A stretch of 64,000 nucleotides of DNA from Streptacidiphilus sp. 4-A2 (GTDB taxonomy: Bacteria > Actinomycetota > Actinomycetes > Streptomycetales > Streptomycetaceae), in the NCBI GenBank assembly GCA_014284505.1, contig JAAFYY010000001.1:8710295-8774294 (forward strand), written 5' to 3'. Shown piece by piece: positions 19,077 through 29,479 of this stretch. The number at the start of each line of letters is the position of its first letter. Within the stretch, counting starts at the first letter, position 1. The position numbers and the translations under genes are program-made. The notes under the pieces were generated by a model, which ran no database searches, was not told where the DNA came from, and saw nothing but the letters and a program-made list of their open reading frames with translations.

Positions 19077-20911
19077 CTATGCCCCCGTGGGGCGCGGTCG
19101 AGTCCGGTGTCGAGAGCGAGGGCAGCGGTGATCAGGGCGAGGTGGGTGAAGGCCTGGGGGAAGTTTCCGAGCTGTTCGCCGGTGGGGCCGATCTCTTCGG
19201 CGAACAGCCCGACGTGGTTCGCGTAGCTGAGCATCTTGTCGAAGGCGTAGCGGGCCTGCTCCAGCCGACCGGCGCGGGCGAGCGCGTAGACGTACAGGAA
19301 GCTGCACAGGGAGAAGGTGCCCTCGGAGCCCCGAAGACCGTCGGGGGAGGCAGCGGGGTCGTAGCGGTACACGAGGCTGTCGGAGACGAGTTCGCCCTCC
19401 ATGGCGTCCAGGGTGGACAGCCAGCGCGGGTCCCGGGGGGAGATGAACCCGACCAGCGGCATCAGCAGCAGGGAGGCGTCGAGCACGGTGTCGTCGTAGT
19501 TCTGCACGAAGGCCTGGCGCTCGTCGCTCCAGCCGCGTTCCATGATCTGAGCGAGGATCGCGTCGCGGGCGGCGGTCCAGCGGGCCAGGTCGGCGGGACG
19601 GGCGTGGGCGGTGGCCTGCCGGATGCCGCGGTCCAGGGCTGTCCAGCACATGAGACGGCTGTAGGTGAAGTCCTTGCGGCCGCCTCGGGTCTCCCAGATG
19701 CCTTCGTCGGGGCGGTCCCACGTGTCGCAGACCCGGTCCAGCACCGCCGCCGCGTTCTTCCAGTCGTCATATCCCACCGCACCCATTCCGGTGATCTCAC
19801 CGGACTGGCTGAGGGCGTAGACGGCCTCGCCGTAGATGTCGAGTTGCAGCTGATCGGCGGCCTCGTTGCCGGCCCGCACGGGAGCGGACGCGCGCCAGCC
19901 CTCCAGGTGGTCGAGGATCTCCTCGCTCAGGTGCGGGTCACCGTCGATCCGGTACATGATTTGCAGGGGTTCGCCGTTGGGGGCGTCCCCCTCCTTGATC
20001 CGCTCGCTGATCCAGGCACGGAATGCCTCAGCCTCCTCAGTGAATCCGAGGTCACGCATGGCCCGTACGGAAAGGGAGGCGTCGCGGATCCAGGTGTAGC
20101 GGTAGTCCCAGTTGCGCTCGCCACCCACCTGTTCGGGCAGACCCATCGTGGCGGCGGCGATCGGCGCTCCGGTCGGTGCGTAAGTGAGCAGCTTGAGGGT
20201 GATCGCGGACCGATTGACCGCCTGCTGCCAGCGCCCGCGATAGTGGCAGCGGCCGATCCAGCCGTGCCAGAACCGGCGGGCGGCGGCGAACTCCTCCTGC
20301 GCCTGTTCGAGGGAGATCGGGGTCGGCTGCTCACCGTCCGCGTCACACACGGTCAGCACGAGCGCGGCGAGTTGCCCGGCACGGAGCTCTACCGACGCCT
20401 GCGCGTCATTGCCGTCGCGCTCCAGCCGCACCGCACCGACAGCATCCAGATGCAGGGCCAGTCCCGCGCCGGTGAAGCGCGCCCGGTCCTCGTCCAGCGT
20501 CAGCTCGTGCGGCTGGCGACCGTAGTCCAGACGGGGGCGGCAGGCGACCGTGAAACGCACGGTGCCGCGGACCACGCGCAGCCCCCGGATGATCCGATGA
20601 CGGCTGGTGGCGGTCCGCGGGTCCTGGACGGGCATGAAGTCGATGACCTCCCCGACGCCGTCGGGAGTCAGGAACCGGGTGATCAGGACGGCGGTGTCGG
20701 CGAGGTAGAGCTGCCGGACGGTGACCTCGGGCGCATCCACGGTGATGGCGAAGGAGCCGCCGCGATCGTGGTCAAGCAGGGAGGCGAAGATGCTCGGGGA
20801 GTCGAACCGGGGTGAGCAGAACCAGTTGAGGACACCATCGGAGGAGACAAGTGCGCAGGTCTGCAGGTCTCCGATCAGACCGTGCTCGGCGATCGGCGGG
20901 TACTGGCGCAT
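19077..20911 (-). CDS. Glycoside hydrolase family 15 protein (trehalase/glucoamylase-like)
   Basis: Cytoplasmic (alpha/alpha)6-barrel hydrolase of about 610 residues; actinobacterial members with this layout are mostly trehalases. It starts MRQYPPIAEHGLIGDLQTCA with GGAGAG upstream. The N-terminal beta-sandwich (1-200) leads to the catalytic barrel: GERNWDYRYTWIRDASL, QLDIYGEAVYAL (near the general acid) and SEGTFSLCSFLYVYALA (second catalytic Glu region), then NFPQAFTHLALI near the end. The normal stop (TAG at 19077-19079) is out of frame by one base near 19090; without that indel the gene ends here instead of fusing to the next membrane protein. Confidence 0.8.
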
Positions 20912-21051
20912 CAGCTCTCCTCGACAGCGGGTCGGCAGGTCTCACCTCAACCATTGAGGAAGGCATCCCGGCCCGCCAACGGGGCTGCGCCGCTCGGGGC
21001 AACCTGTTGGGAGGGTTCGTGCGGCTCTTTCCGCGCTGGGGCGGGCCCGGT

Positions 21052-21672
21052 TCAGGACTCCGTGGCAGGGATTCTTCCGTCACGGATGGCCTTGGTGAAG
21101 ACATCGAAGTCAGCCCTGGTCTGCTGGGCGCTCGTACCACACGTCGAGTTCCCCCGGTCGGCCAACTTGCGCATGTGCGTGCGGTAGCTGCGGGCCGACT
21201 CGGCCGCTGCCGACCGGGCGGCCCGCCGCGACGAGTTGTTGTCGTAGGCGGCGACGGCGACGCTGGCGGCCAGCCGTTTGACAGCCCATTCGAAGGGGCC
21301 GGGCAGCGTCTCGTCGAAGTCGTTGAGGTCGAAGACGAGGGTACGCTCCGGCGAGGCGAACAGGCCGAAGTTCGACAGGTGGGCATCACCGGAGAGCTGC
21401 ACGGCCAGACCGGTGTGCGGGAGACCGGCGAGGTCGGCGGCCATGACGGCGGGGGTGCCTCGGAAGTAGGCCGACAGCGACCCGGCCATCCGGGCGTGAC
21501 GGACGGATGCGAGTTCCGGGATCCGTGACTCGGCCTCTTTCAGCAGGATTGCGACCGGATCCTGCCGGGTGTCGGAAGGCGCCCACGTGCTGTGCAGGGA
21601 ACGGGGAACGCGCTTGCGTACGGCCTTGCCGAGAGCGTGGGCGCACGTCCGATCGGAGGTCTCGGTCGTCAC
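21052..21672 (-). pseudogene. DUF2252 family protein, C-terminally truncated
   Basis: GTG at 21672 is preceded by AGGAGAA. The N-terminal half is typical: RMAGSLSAYFRGTPAVMAAD, GLAVQLSGDAHLSNFG, LVFDLNDFDETLPGPFEWAVKRLAAS. These are the nucleotide/Mg-binding-like motifs of this kinase-fold family of unknown function, normally about 430 residues. Here the reading ends after about 206 residues (DGRIPATES), and the next 140 bases before the GH15 start hold nothing similar in any frame. The loss is therefore real truncation rather than one indel. Confidence 0.65.
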
Positions 21673-21941
21673 GGTCGTTCTCCTAAGCCGGGCGGCAGTT
21701 CTCCTCATCCAGCCTTGCGGACGACGGTTCGGCTCGCCAGCAGGGCTGCGCTGTCCGGATAGTCCGTTCCTGAACCCTGGCAGGCGCCGGCGGCCGGAAT
21801 GCGCTGATACCGCTCGGTTTCAACTCCAGGCACATGGCCCTGACGGCTCTGACCGATCTGCGGCTCGCCGGCAGCAAGTGGCCGGATCGGGTGGCCGGAT
21901 CGGGTAGGTGGTGGTACGCGAGGCACAGGCATTCAGGCGAC

Positions 21942-22511
21942 TCACGGCTGCGGGGCCCGCGAGGCCCACCGGTTCGCGGCGGCTGACACGGCGGCGGCGC
22001 TGGCGATCCCGATCACCACCCCTGCGGCCACGTCTCCCGGGTAGTGGACACCGGTGTGGACACGGGAGTACCCGACCACGCAGGCGAGCGTGCCCAGCGG
22101 CATGGCGAACGCGGGCGACGCGGAGCCGGTCGCCATGGCGAAGGCCATTGCGGCGGCGGTGTGTCCGGAGGGGAAGGAGGCGGAGGCGGGCATCGGGACG
22201 TGCCGTTCCGTGCTGCTGCCGGCGGCGGCCCGGTCCGGGCGCGGGCGGCGGATCAGCTGCTTGCCCACCAGGTTCGAGGTGGCCGAGGCGACGCCGACGG
22301 CGGCGACGCCGAGCAGCGCGGCGTGCCGTGTCCGACCGGGGCACAACGCCATCAGTCCGGCCGTCGTGAGGGAAATCTTGGAATGGTCGGCCGCTGTGGA
22401 CAGGCGCCGCAGGCCCCGGTCGAGTGCGGGTGTCTCCGAGGCCGCCACGGCGGCATAGACAGCGCTGTCGAGGGTCATGAGGTCATGCAGTACCTCGCGG
22501 GCGCTATTCAT
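21942..22511 (-). CDS. PAP2-superfamily phosphatase (undecaprenyl- or phosphatidyl-phosphatase-like)
   Basis: Membrane phosphatase of 189 residues from ATG 22511. The three PAP2 signatures are present: KQLIRRPRPD, SFPSGHTAAAMAF and SRVHTGVHYPGD. It overlaps the 3' end of the upstream lipid-kinase gene by 8 bases, so the two are co-translated. In Streptomyces this pairing suggests phospholipid turnover: the kinase makes a phosphorylated lipid, the phosphatase removes the phosphate. Exact substrate unknown. Confidence 0.85.
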   Translation of the reverse strand: MNSAREVLHDLMTLDSAVYAAVAASETPALDRGLRRLSTAADHSKISLTTAGLMALCPGRTRHAALLGVAAVGVASATSNLVGKQLIRRPRPDRAAAGSSTERHVPMPASASFPSGHTAAAMAFAMATGSASPAFAMPLGTLACVVGYSRVHTGVHYPGDVAAGVVIGIASAAAVSAAANRWASRAPQP

Positions 22512-23856
22512 CGACGTACTCCTGCACGGTTGCGGCCGACCGGGACCCGCTGAAGGCCAGGGCGACGATTTCACGCCAGTCGACGGGTGGAGTGGTCTCC
22601 GGCGATCCCGGCCTGTTCCTGGGTACCAGGACGCGCAACGCACCCGGGCGGATGCCGCAGGTGACGGGTGTGGGCAGGCGCAGAGCTTCGCCGTCGACCG
22701 CGACCGGAATGCTCTCCGTATCCGAGTCGACAGTGACCTGCGGGGACGTCATGACATGCAGGCCGTGGGCCTGAGCGCCACGAAGCGCCACGCGGGCCGC
22801 CTGGGCGGCATTGCCCACCTGGACCGCGACGACGCCCAGGGTGCCGAGGTCAAGCCGGGGTCGGCGGCCGCCGGTGGCCGTCAACTGCGGGGTGGCATAC
22901 GGGTTGTTGCTGATCAGGAGCGCTTGCTGGGACTCCAGCCGGGTACCGGATGCCAGGGTGTCGAGCAGATGGCCGCGGTAGCCGAGCAGGAGGTCCGGCA
23001 GCGTGTCCAGAGCAGTGCCGACCTTGGCCTCGCGGTACTCGGGGTGTTGCACGATCTGTGCGTAGACCCCAAAGGAGACCGTGTTGACGAAGGCTCGGCC
23101 GTCCACCATGCCCAGGTCGACGCGCAGGGTCTCACCGTCGGTCAGGGCTTCCAGGCCGTGGGCGGGGTTGTCCCGGTCCAGGCCCAGATCCATGGCGAAG
23201 TGATTGCGGGTTCCGGCAGCGACCACCAGGAACGGCAGGTCGTGCTCGGCAGCGACAGCGGCGACGAGGGCTTGGGTGCCGTCACCCCCGGCGACCCGAG
23301 CAGGTCCGCGCCGTCGGCCACGGCGCGGCGGGCCAGCGAGGGGACGTCCGTCATGACGGACGTGTCCAGCAGCACGACCCGGGCGCCGAGCGCCTCTGCC
23401 TTCTCCACCAGCCCGAAGCGCGCGACCTTGCCGCCGCCGGACTTCGGGTTCATGATCAGCACCGGATGTCTGGGAGGCGGCGACGCGACCGCGCGCATGC
23501 CGCGGGGACGCCGCACCAGGTTCGCCGCCGACCGCGCGCACACCGACGCCGCCCCCAGGAGAGCCACCGCGGACAGCGCCACGGGCCACAGGCCCGCCCG
23601 TGTGTAGAGCACCACGCATGCGGGGGGCGCCGAGCGCGAGCAGTGTCCCGGCCAACCGCACGCCGCCGCGGTGCGACAACGCCCACCAGACGCCGGCCGC
23701 CGCGACCGCGAGGCAGACCACCGCGACGGTCAGGACCAGCAGTCCCGCCGGTCCGCTCGTGGCCACGAGCACCGCCACCGCTGCGAACAGGCAGACCAGT
23801 GCCAGCCGGGCAAGCGCGGGTGCGCGCGTGGCTGCACCGGAATTACCCGATCCCAC
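22504..23856 (-). CDS. Diacylglycerol/sphingosine kinase family protein with N-terminal membrane helices
   Basis: Lipid kinase of about 450 residues. The N-terminus has two or three hydrophobic helices (LALVCLFAAVAVLVATSG; LLVLTVAVVCLAVAAAG). The catalytic domain starts HPVLIMNPKSGGGKVARFGL and carries the glycine-rich nucleotide loop VAGGDGTQALVAAVA near residue 200; VVAAGTRNHFAMDLGLDRDN is also characteristic of YegS/DagK proteins. Compensating frame changes near 23600 and 23290 displace the middle part. It is followed, with overlap, by the PAP2 gene. Confidence 0.8.
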   Translation of the reverse strand: MGSGNSGAATRAPALARLALVCLFAAVAVLVATSGPAGLLVLTVAVVCLAVAAAGVWWALSHRGGVRLAGTLLALGAPRMRGALHTGGPVARGAVRGGSPGGGVGVRAVGGEPGAASPRHARGRVAASQTSGADHEPEVRRRQGRALRAGGEGRGARRPGRAAGHVRHDGRPLAGPPRRGRRRGPARVAGGDGTQALVAAVAAEHDLPFLVVAAGTRNHFAMDLGLDRDNPAHGLEALTDGETLRVDLGMVDGRAFVNTVSFGVYAQIVQHPEYREAKVGTALDTLPDLLLGYRGHLLDTLASGTRLESQQALLISNNPYATPQLTATGGRRPRLDLGTLGVVAVQVGNAAQAARVALRGAQAHGLHVMTSPQVTVDSDTESIPVAVDGEALRLPTPVTCGIRPGALRVLVPRNRPGSPETTPPVDWREIVALAFSGSRSAATVQEYVDE

Positions 23857-24007
23857 GCCTGCTGCCTCCGATCCGCCTGTCCCCCAGCCGGCCTCCGGCC
23901 GAAGGTTGCCTTCCGGCTCGTGGGCAACGCATCTCGAACCTTGTCCGACGCGCTCCAGCGCATGCGCTGAGTCTGCCTCGACCCGGCCAGCGGCCGGGCG
24001 TACGCGG

Positions 24008-24439
24008 TCAGTTCCCTCCGACCTCCCTGGTCGTTCCGGCGCAGAGCGCCCAGATGACCAGAATGTCGACGGCGATCAACGCGAACGCCCAGAACGGGTA
24101 GTAGGGCAACCACAGGAAGTTGGCGAGCAACGCGAGCCCGGCGAGGGCGACGCCCACGGCGCGTGCCCATGCCGCACCGCTGAAGACGGCCACGCCCGCC
24201 AGGACGATGAGGACGCCCAGCACAAGGTGCACCCACCCCCAGCCGGTGGTGCTGAAGCTGAACGAGTAGTGACGTGTGACGACGACGAGATCGTCCTTGG
24301 CGATGGCGGCGATTCCCTCGAATATCGCCATCACGCCACCGAAGATCATCATGACGGCGGCGAAGTAGGTCCATCCGGTGGCTATCGGCCGCCGTGCAGT
24401 CTGCGCGCCTCTCGGCCCGCCACTGATAGTGCCAGCCAT
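24008..24439 (-). CDS. DUF7144-like four-helix membrane protein
   Basis: 143 residues from ATG 24439. Four hydrophobic segments (WTYFAAVMMIFGGVMAIFEG, WVHLVLGVLIVLAGVAVF, VGVALAGLALLANFLWLPYY, FALIAVDILVIWALC) with the SFSTTGWGW motif between the first and second are typical of a common actinobacterial membrane family of unknown function. The frame stays open far upstream on this strand, but no homology supports a longer protein. Confidence 0.75.
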   Translation of the reverse strand: MAGTISGGPRGAQTARRPIATGWTYFAAVMMIFGGVMAIFEGIAAIAKDDLVVVTRHYSFSFSTTGWGWVHLVLGVLIVLAGVAVFSGAAWARAVGVALAGLALLANFLWLPYYPFWAFALIAVDILVIWALCAGTTREVGGN

Positions 24440-24667
24440 ATCCAGGCTCCTTCGGGACAACCAGCCCCCGGGGGTCGGGGACCCGGTCGAAGCGTTCACT
24501 TCCAGACTGGCACAACGGGAGGCGCGTGGCGCGCCAGGCTCTCTCTTCCCGTGCGCGCCTCCCAGAAGGCTTCTACGGTAGAGGGGAACGTCCGACCGGC
24601 GCCCCTTCCTCTGCCCGTCCGGCAGTTCCACGGTGTAGGCCCCCCAAAAGCCTGGAGACCCCGGATC

Positions 24668-24994
24668 ATGACCACTACCTCGGAAACGCCCGTCCTGGAC
24701 ACCCTCGCCGCCATGACCGTCGACTCGATCGAGCGGTGCGGCCTGCCCACGGACATCCTCATCCTCACTCGAATAGCCGCACTCGCCGCCTCCGACGCAC
24801 CCCCCATCTCGTACCTCGCCCACATAGACCCTGCCCTGAGGTCGGGCCTGACCTCCGAGCAACTCCAGGACGTCCTGGTGGCGATCGCCCCCATCGTGGG
24901 CACGGCCCGCGTCATGACGGCCGCGGGCAACATCGCCGAAGCCCTTGGAGTCGCGATCGCCGTCGCCGACGCGGAGATTGAAAGCGAGGGCTGA
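24668..24994 (+). CDS. Carboxymuconolactone decarboxylase-like (AhpD-fold) protein
   Basis: Intact 108-residue protein. The core LILTRIAALAASDAPPISYL and LQDVLVAIAPIVGTARVMTA match the CMD/AhpD helix bundle, but the CxxC redox pair of true alkylhydroperoxidases is absent, so enzymatic activity is doubtful. Starts with ATG at 24668, 229 bases from a divergent membrane protein start. Confidence 0.75.
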   Translation: MTTTSETPVLDTLAAMTVDSIERCGLPTDILILTRIAALAASDAPPISYLAHIDPALRSGLTSEQLQDVLVAIAPIVGTARVMTAAGNIAEALGVAIAVADAEIESEG

Positions 24995-25154
24995 CCACCA
25001 TATGGCTGCTGCCGCCGCTGCCGCTGCGGCTGGATCGGGTGCCGAGGGGGCGTGACGTCCGCAGGCCGGGGAGTCCGCGCCGGAGCTGTCGGAGGCCGGG
25101 CTACCGGGCCAGTCGCGCCCTGGTGCGACTTCTCGGAGACCGGGAGAGGAGACG

Positions 25155-26092
25155 GTAACGATCAACCGCGAGCGCCTGGTCAGAACGCTGACGTTCTGGC
25201 TGCGTCCGGCCTTCGTGCTGCGGGTCGTCAACCGCTTCCAGAAGATCGTCGGATTCGACCGGTCGATGGCACTCGCCTCTGGCGGACTGACGGCCCTCAT
25301 CCCCTGGTGATCATCTGCGGCGCTGTCCTGGGCCTTCTGGGCCACAGCGACCTCGCGGACCACATCAACCACAGGTACGGCCTCGACGGAGCAGGGGCGG
25401 AGGCGGTCACGCAGGTTTTCTCCTCCGCTGCCGACGCGAGTGCCAGTACGGGCGTCTTCGGGGTGTTGTTCCTGTTGGTCTCGGTGTGAGCTTCACACGA
25501 GCGGTCCAACGGCTGTTCGAGCAGGTTTGGGAGCTGACCCCACTGAGCATTCGCAACACCCGAACGCCATGAGGTGGGCGCTTGCCCTGCTCGGGTACAT
25601 GGCGGTCACCTGGTGGCTGCACGCTGTTCTCGGCCGCGGACGACTGGAACTTGCCGCAGCCCTGGTCGGGGCACCGCTGACGGTGGCCTTCTACGCCTGG
25701 AGCGGTCGAGTGCTCTCCGCCAAACGCATTGCGTGGCGGAACATCCTGCCGACCGCCGTCATCATGGGCTTCTCGATGGCTGTCTGCTCGGTGGCGGCGA
25801 CCTTCTACCTGCCGCGCCTCTTCAATTCCTATGCCGCACGGTACGGGGTGGTGGGCGCGATCTTCGCGATCCTATCCGGCCTCTTCTGCGTCATGTTCGT
25901 CCTGGTCGGAGCCACGGTGCTCGGACGGGAGGTCTGCGACGAACTCGGCCGGATCCGGCACGGCGACCGACCGCCGGACGACGAGGTCCGTCGGGAATGG
26001 CACAACGTCCTGGACCAGATGCGACTGCGCTGGCAGAGCACTCGGAGCAGATCTCCCAGCGCCGCAGACACAAGCTGCCCAAGGCGCCCTGA
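25155..26092 (+). CDS. YihY/BrkB-family membrane protein (frameshifted)
   Basis: Inner-membrane protein with about six helices. The N-terminus VNRFQKIVGFDRSMALASGG, the loop LSFTRAVQRLFEQVWEL, and the helices WALALLGYMAVTWWLHAVL and VGAIFAILSGLFCVMFVLVGA are typical. Function of the family is not settled (lipid or solute export has been suggested). Frame changes near 25303, 25490 and 26035; the real end reads REQISQRRRHKLPKAP. The start is uncertain: GAGGAGA precedes a GTA at 25155, which would be GTG after one base change. Confidence 0.65.
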
Positions 26093-26158
26093 GCCGACCA
26101 CGGCAGCACCACCGGCGACGTCGGCGGGAAGGCACCCGGGCCGCCACCGTCCCGTGAC

Positions 26159-27634
26159 TCAGCTCGATCCCTGCGGCCCGGTGGACGGAGCGGTCGCGAG
26201 AGGCCCGCGCGGCAGAAACGCGGCAGCGCCGAGACCGATGAGGCCGACGACGGCCAGGGCGATCATGGCGACGGCGTAGCCGCCCCGGTCCAGACCGGCG
26301 ACCAGGATGGTTCCGGCGATCGCGGTGCCGAGTGAGGATCCGAGGTTGGAGACACTGCGGGACAGGCCGGAGATCTCTCCCTGCTGGGTCTCCGGAAAGC
26401 TCGACTGCACGATGGTGACCGAGGGTGTCAGCATGACGCCCATTCCGAGCCCGATCAGCAGCAGGCCGGGAGCGAACCGCCAGGCGCTGGGTGAGCCGCT
26501 CACCAGAGTGAGCAGGACGCCGATGCCGACGACTGAGACGATGAAGCCCACCATCACCAGGGTCCGCTGCGATCTCCGCTTCGCGAGCCTTTCGGCGGCC
26601 AGTGAGGACACGAGAATGCCGAGGGTGGCGGCGGTGAAGATCACGCCGGTCTGGATCGCGTCGTACCCGCGCACTGTCTGTAGGTAGGCAGCCACCGTGA
26701 AGGAGACGCCCATGAGCACCAACCACTGGGTGTTCTGCGTGGCCAGACCCAGATTGGAAGTCCGGTTGCGGAACAAGGACGTAGGCAGCAGCGGCTCGAC
26801 GCCGACCCGCTCCCTGGCACGCACGCTGCGGAAGAACCAGACGAGAACCAGGAACCCCAGGAGCAGCAGCCCACCCATCAGCCACAGGTTGTCATCGGCC
26901 GCGAGGATTCCCATCACGATGAGGACCAGGCCGGCTGCCGACAGAAAGGCGCCGCCGATGTCGAAGGCTCCACTCGGATCCGGTGGCAGCGGGTCCTCGA
27001 TCCGGCGGCTGAGCACGATGATCACAACGATGACCAGCGCCTGGAACACGAAGGCCGCTCGCCAGCTGATCGCCGCAGTGATCAGCCCACCGAGCAGTGG
27101 TCCTGCCGCAGCGCCGATGCCGCCCATCGCCATCACCACACCGAAGGCACGGGCGCGTGCGTTCACGTCCGAGAACAGCAAGGTGGTCAGGATGTACACC
27201 GGGGGGATCAGCAACGCCGTACCGACCCCTTCGAGGATCGAGTTGCCGAGGATCAGGACGCCCAGCCCTGGGGCGAGCGCGCTCAGTACCGCGCCCGTTC
27301 CGTAGACGAAGAGGCCGATCACGAAGCAGCGCTTCCGGCCCCACCGGTCGGTCAGCCTGCCGCCGGGAATCATCAGCGCGGCCATGACCAGGAGGAAGAC
27401 CGTGATGGCTACCTGGACGCCTTTCACGGTCGTGCCCAGGTCGGTGCTGATGTCAGTGATCATGACGTTCATGTTCGAGCCGGCAAAGCTGCAGATGAAC
27501 TGGGACAGAGCCAGCGGGACAAGCACTCCACGGGAGGCGCTGGTCGCTCGTCCGGGACCGCCTGTTTCCACCACCACCGCCGCCTTCGATTCGGGTCCGG
27601 GACCGCGAATCAGCGTCGCACGGCCCTGGACCAC
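26159..27634 (-). CDS. DHA2-family MFS drug exporter (EmrB/QacA type)
   Basis: Intact multidrug exporter with 14 predicted helices. Motif A is GGRLTDRWGRKRCFVIG, motif C-like GVVMAMGGIGAAAGPLLGG, with DPSGAFDIGGAFLSAAGLVLI beginning the central helix pair typical of 14-TM members. I start at GTG 27634, shortly before the first helix; the frame is open to a GTG at 27799, but that extension is Arg/Gly-rich and reaches the transposase relic. No regulator is adjacent. Confidence 0.8.
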   Translation of the reverse strand: MVQGRATLIRGPGPESKAAVVVETGGPGRATSASRGVLVPLALSQFICSFAGSNMNVMITDISTDLGTTVKGVQVAITVFLLVMAALMIPGGRLTDRWGRKRCFVIGLFVYGTGAVLSALAPGLGVLILGNSILEGVGTALLIPPVYILTTLLFSDVNARARAFGVVMAMGGIGAAAGPLLGGLITAAISWRAAFVFQALVIVVIIVLSRRIEDPLPPDPSGAFDIGGAFLSAAGLVLIVMGILAADDNLWLMGGLLLLGFLVLVWFFRSVRARERVGVEPLLPTSLFRNRTSNLGLATQNTQWLVLMGVSFTVAAYLQTVRGYDAIQTGVIFTAATLGILVSSLAAERLAKRRSQRTLVMVGFIVSVVGIGVLLTLVSGSPSAWRFAPGLLLIGLGMGVMLTPSVTIVQSSFPETQQGEISGLSRSVSNLGSSLGTAIAGTILVAGLDRGGYAVAMIALAVVGLIGLGAAAFLPRGPLATAPSTGPQGSS

Positions 27635-27782
27635 CCGCCCGTGACAGGTCCCGGTGCCACGCCGAAGGGCCGCAGACTCACCCGTCCGGCCGCACCGAGA
27701 GCCCGCGCTGTTCGGCGGAACGGACTGCACCCGGGTGAGCCCGGCCTTGTCGACCCAGCCGGACACTGCGGGCGCCGATACA

Positions 27783-28310
27783 TCATCCGGCCTGGTCACG
27801 CCGCATGTTGGTACTCGTGGAGTGTTCCGCCGTGTCGGTCTCGTCGTCGAGTGCGTGGAGGAGATGGGCCTGGTTCCAGATCAGGGTGCGGTCGAGGAGT
27901 TCGTGGCGGCAGGCCTTGATTCCGAGCGCATGGGGTCTCCCCTGCTCGAAGAGCGTGGGGAAGAGCTCTCCGTGGATGCGGCGGTACCCCCACGCGGGGT
28001 TCTCCCGGGCCAGTCGCAGGACCAGGTTGCGGATCGAGCGGATGGTCGGTGGGCGGCCGCGGCGCTTGGGTACGCGGGTAGCGGCGTGGTGGCGCTGGAG
28101 CAGGTTCCGGCGCCGGCGCAGGATCGTGTCCGGCTGCACCAGCCGCAGGAGCTGGCGAAGCCTGTTCATGGGCAGGTGGTGGAGCAGTCCGGTCAGCACC
28201 GCCCGGTCGGTGCCGGTGAACGCGGGGCTGGCGAACTGGAGCTGAAGGAGCAGCAGTTGATGCCGCAGCGCCAGTATCCAGGGCGGCCGGGGACGGTGCA
28301 GCACCGATGG
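27783..28310 (-). pseudogene. Transposase relic with internal deletion (third family)
   Basis: N-terminal and HTH parts are present (ILALRHQLLLLQLQF, LLRLVQPDTILRRRRNLL, LVLRLARENPAWGYRRIHGEL). The text then jumps to the C-terminal ELLDRTLIWNQAHLLHALDD. The whole catalytic core between is missing. The C-terminal text matches the relic at 39661-39950, so both derive from one IS family. Confidence 0.7.
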
Positions 28311-28480
28311 GGGAGAGGCTGTGGTCGGAGAAGACCACCACCCCGCGGGGGCCGACCGCGCCGCCGACGGGCTGATGCTCCATGGCCGCCTTGCGTACGG
28401 TCTGCTCCGTGTCCGCGCAGCGGGCTCGGCGCGGCGGCTCGCCGAGTGGTAGGGCCGCCCCGCCGCACGCCCGGCCACGG

Positions 28481-29122
28481 CTAGGCCGGGCTGCCGGGAA
28501 GTCCGCTCCAGGGCCAGTACTGGAAGCCGCCGCCGTTGAACCAGCCGATCCCCGGATAGGAGCCGCAGGGCGTGCCTCCGAACAGGAACACGTCGTAGTA
28601 GGAATCCTTGACCGAGTGCGTCGGGAACGACAGGGAGACCTCGACGTTGACCGTCCCGTGCGCAGCGACGGCGCCGATGCCCAGGTCGCTCGACTCCCAA
28701 CCGTAGCTGCCGGTGGTGAGTCGGCTCTCCCAGTGCAACGACATCAGCCGCCATCCGCCGTTCCCGATCCGCCACCAGATGGTGGGCGTGGGTTGACCGG
28801 CCCTACTGCTTCCGGCCAGGAGCTCGAACTCGTAGTACGCGCTCGGAAGCGTGGCGTCCTCGGTATTGCGGATGTGGATGGTGTCATCCAGCTTCACTCC
28901 GGCCCTGCGCGCCGTCGGGACGAGGTTCCCGTCGGAGTCCGTGGCCGTCAGGATGTTGGTCGAGTCGCAGACAAACGCGCTCGGCCGGGCAGTCGGGCCG
29001 GTCGCGGCCGTTGCGACGCCGCCCGGCAGTAGCGCGGCGACTGCCGCCGCGGCGACGACCACAGTGGCGCGACGAATCCTGCTTCTCACACGAACCCCCA
29101 AGAGTGATGCGGTCAACCGCAT
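28481..29122 (-). CDS. Secreted protein of unknown function
   Basis: About 213 residues. Signal peptide RIRRATVVVAAAAVAALLPG ends in ATAA. The mature part has a Cys early (AFVCDSTNILTATDSDG), beta-rich segments (TIWWRIGNGGWRLMSLHWES; VNVEVSLSFPTHSVKDSYYD) and a Gly/aromatic tail (GWFNGGGFQYWPW) with a second Cys (GGTPCGSYPG). I do not recognise a family. ATG 29122 chosen; a GTG closer to the signal peptide is possible. Confidence 0.6.
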   Translation of the reverse strand: MRLTASLLGVRVRSRIRRATVVVAAAAVAALLPGGVATAATGPTARPSAFVCDSTNILTATDSDGNLVPTARRAGVKLDDTIHIRNTEDATLPSAYYEFELLAGSSRAGQPTPTIWWRIGNGGWRLMSLHWESRLTTGSYGWESSDLGIGAVAAHGTVNVEVSLSFPTHSVKDSYYDVFLFGGTPCGSYPGIGWFNGGGFQYWPWSGLPGSPA

Positions 29123-29179
29123 GATAGGCCGTGCCGACCCGACCCCGACCCCGACCCATCGGTCGGCGGGCACAGGGGG

Positions 29180-29400
29180 TCAGGATTTGTCGAGGTGTGC
29201 CCGGACGCGTGCCGTTTGGGCCCGCAGGCCGAGTTGTTGAAGCATGTCGACGGCTTGTCCCAGGTGCGTGGTGCTGACCTCGGTCTTCCGGAGGTGCTGG
29301 TAGCAAAGTCCGATGCCGGCGTGGGCGCCGGCTTCGACGGCGGTCAGCCGGGTCCTGCGGGTCAGCCCTCCGCGGCATCCGGGACGAGCAGTCATCAGGC
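29180..29400 (-). pseudogene. C-terminal fragment of a tetratricopeptide regulator
   Basis: Reads EAGAHAGIGLCYQHLRKTEV followed by GQAVDMLQQLGLRAQTARVR and a stop. This is the last TPR unit typical of SARP- or XRE-type TPR regulators. The upstream part is not present; the sequence changes character at about 29350. Confidence 0.5.
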
Positions 29401-29479
29401 TCTCAAAGCAGGGAGAGCGCGGCCGAAACCCGGATGATCCCCGCTGCTGCCCGTCGCCCCCGATCCGCCGGTCTTCAGA

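Noticed and set aside
18335..20815. Long open plus-strand reading (826 codons) antisense to the GH15 gene
   Set aside because: It is the GC-rich shadow of a gene with all family motifs on the minus strand; the translation is Gly/Arg/Val-rich without domains.
24440..25372. Minus-strand extension of the DUF7144-like gene
   Set aside because: Overlaps two plus-strand genes with clear homology (CMD-like, YihY-like); the extension has no family support.
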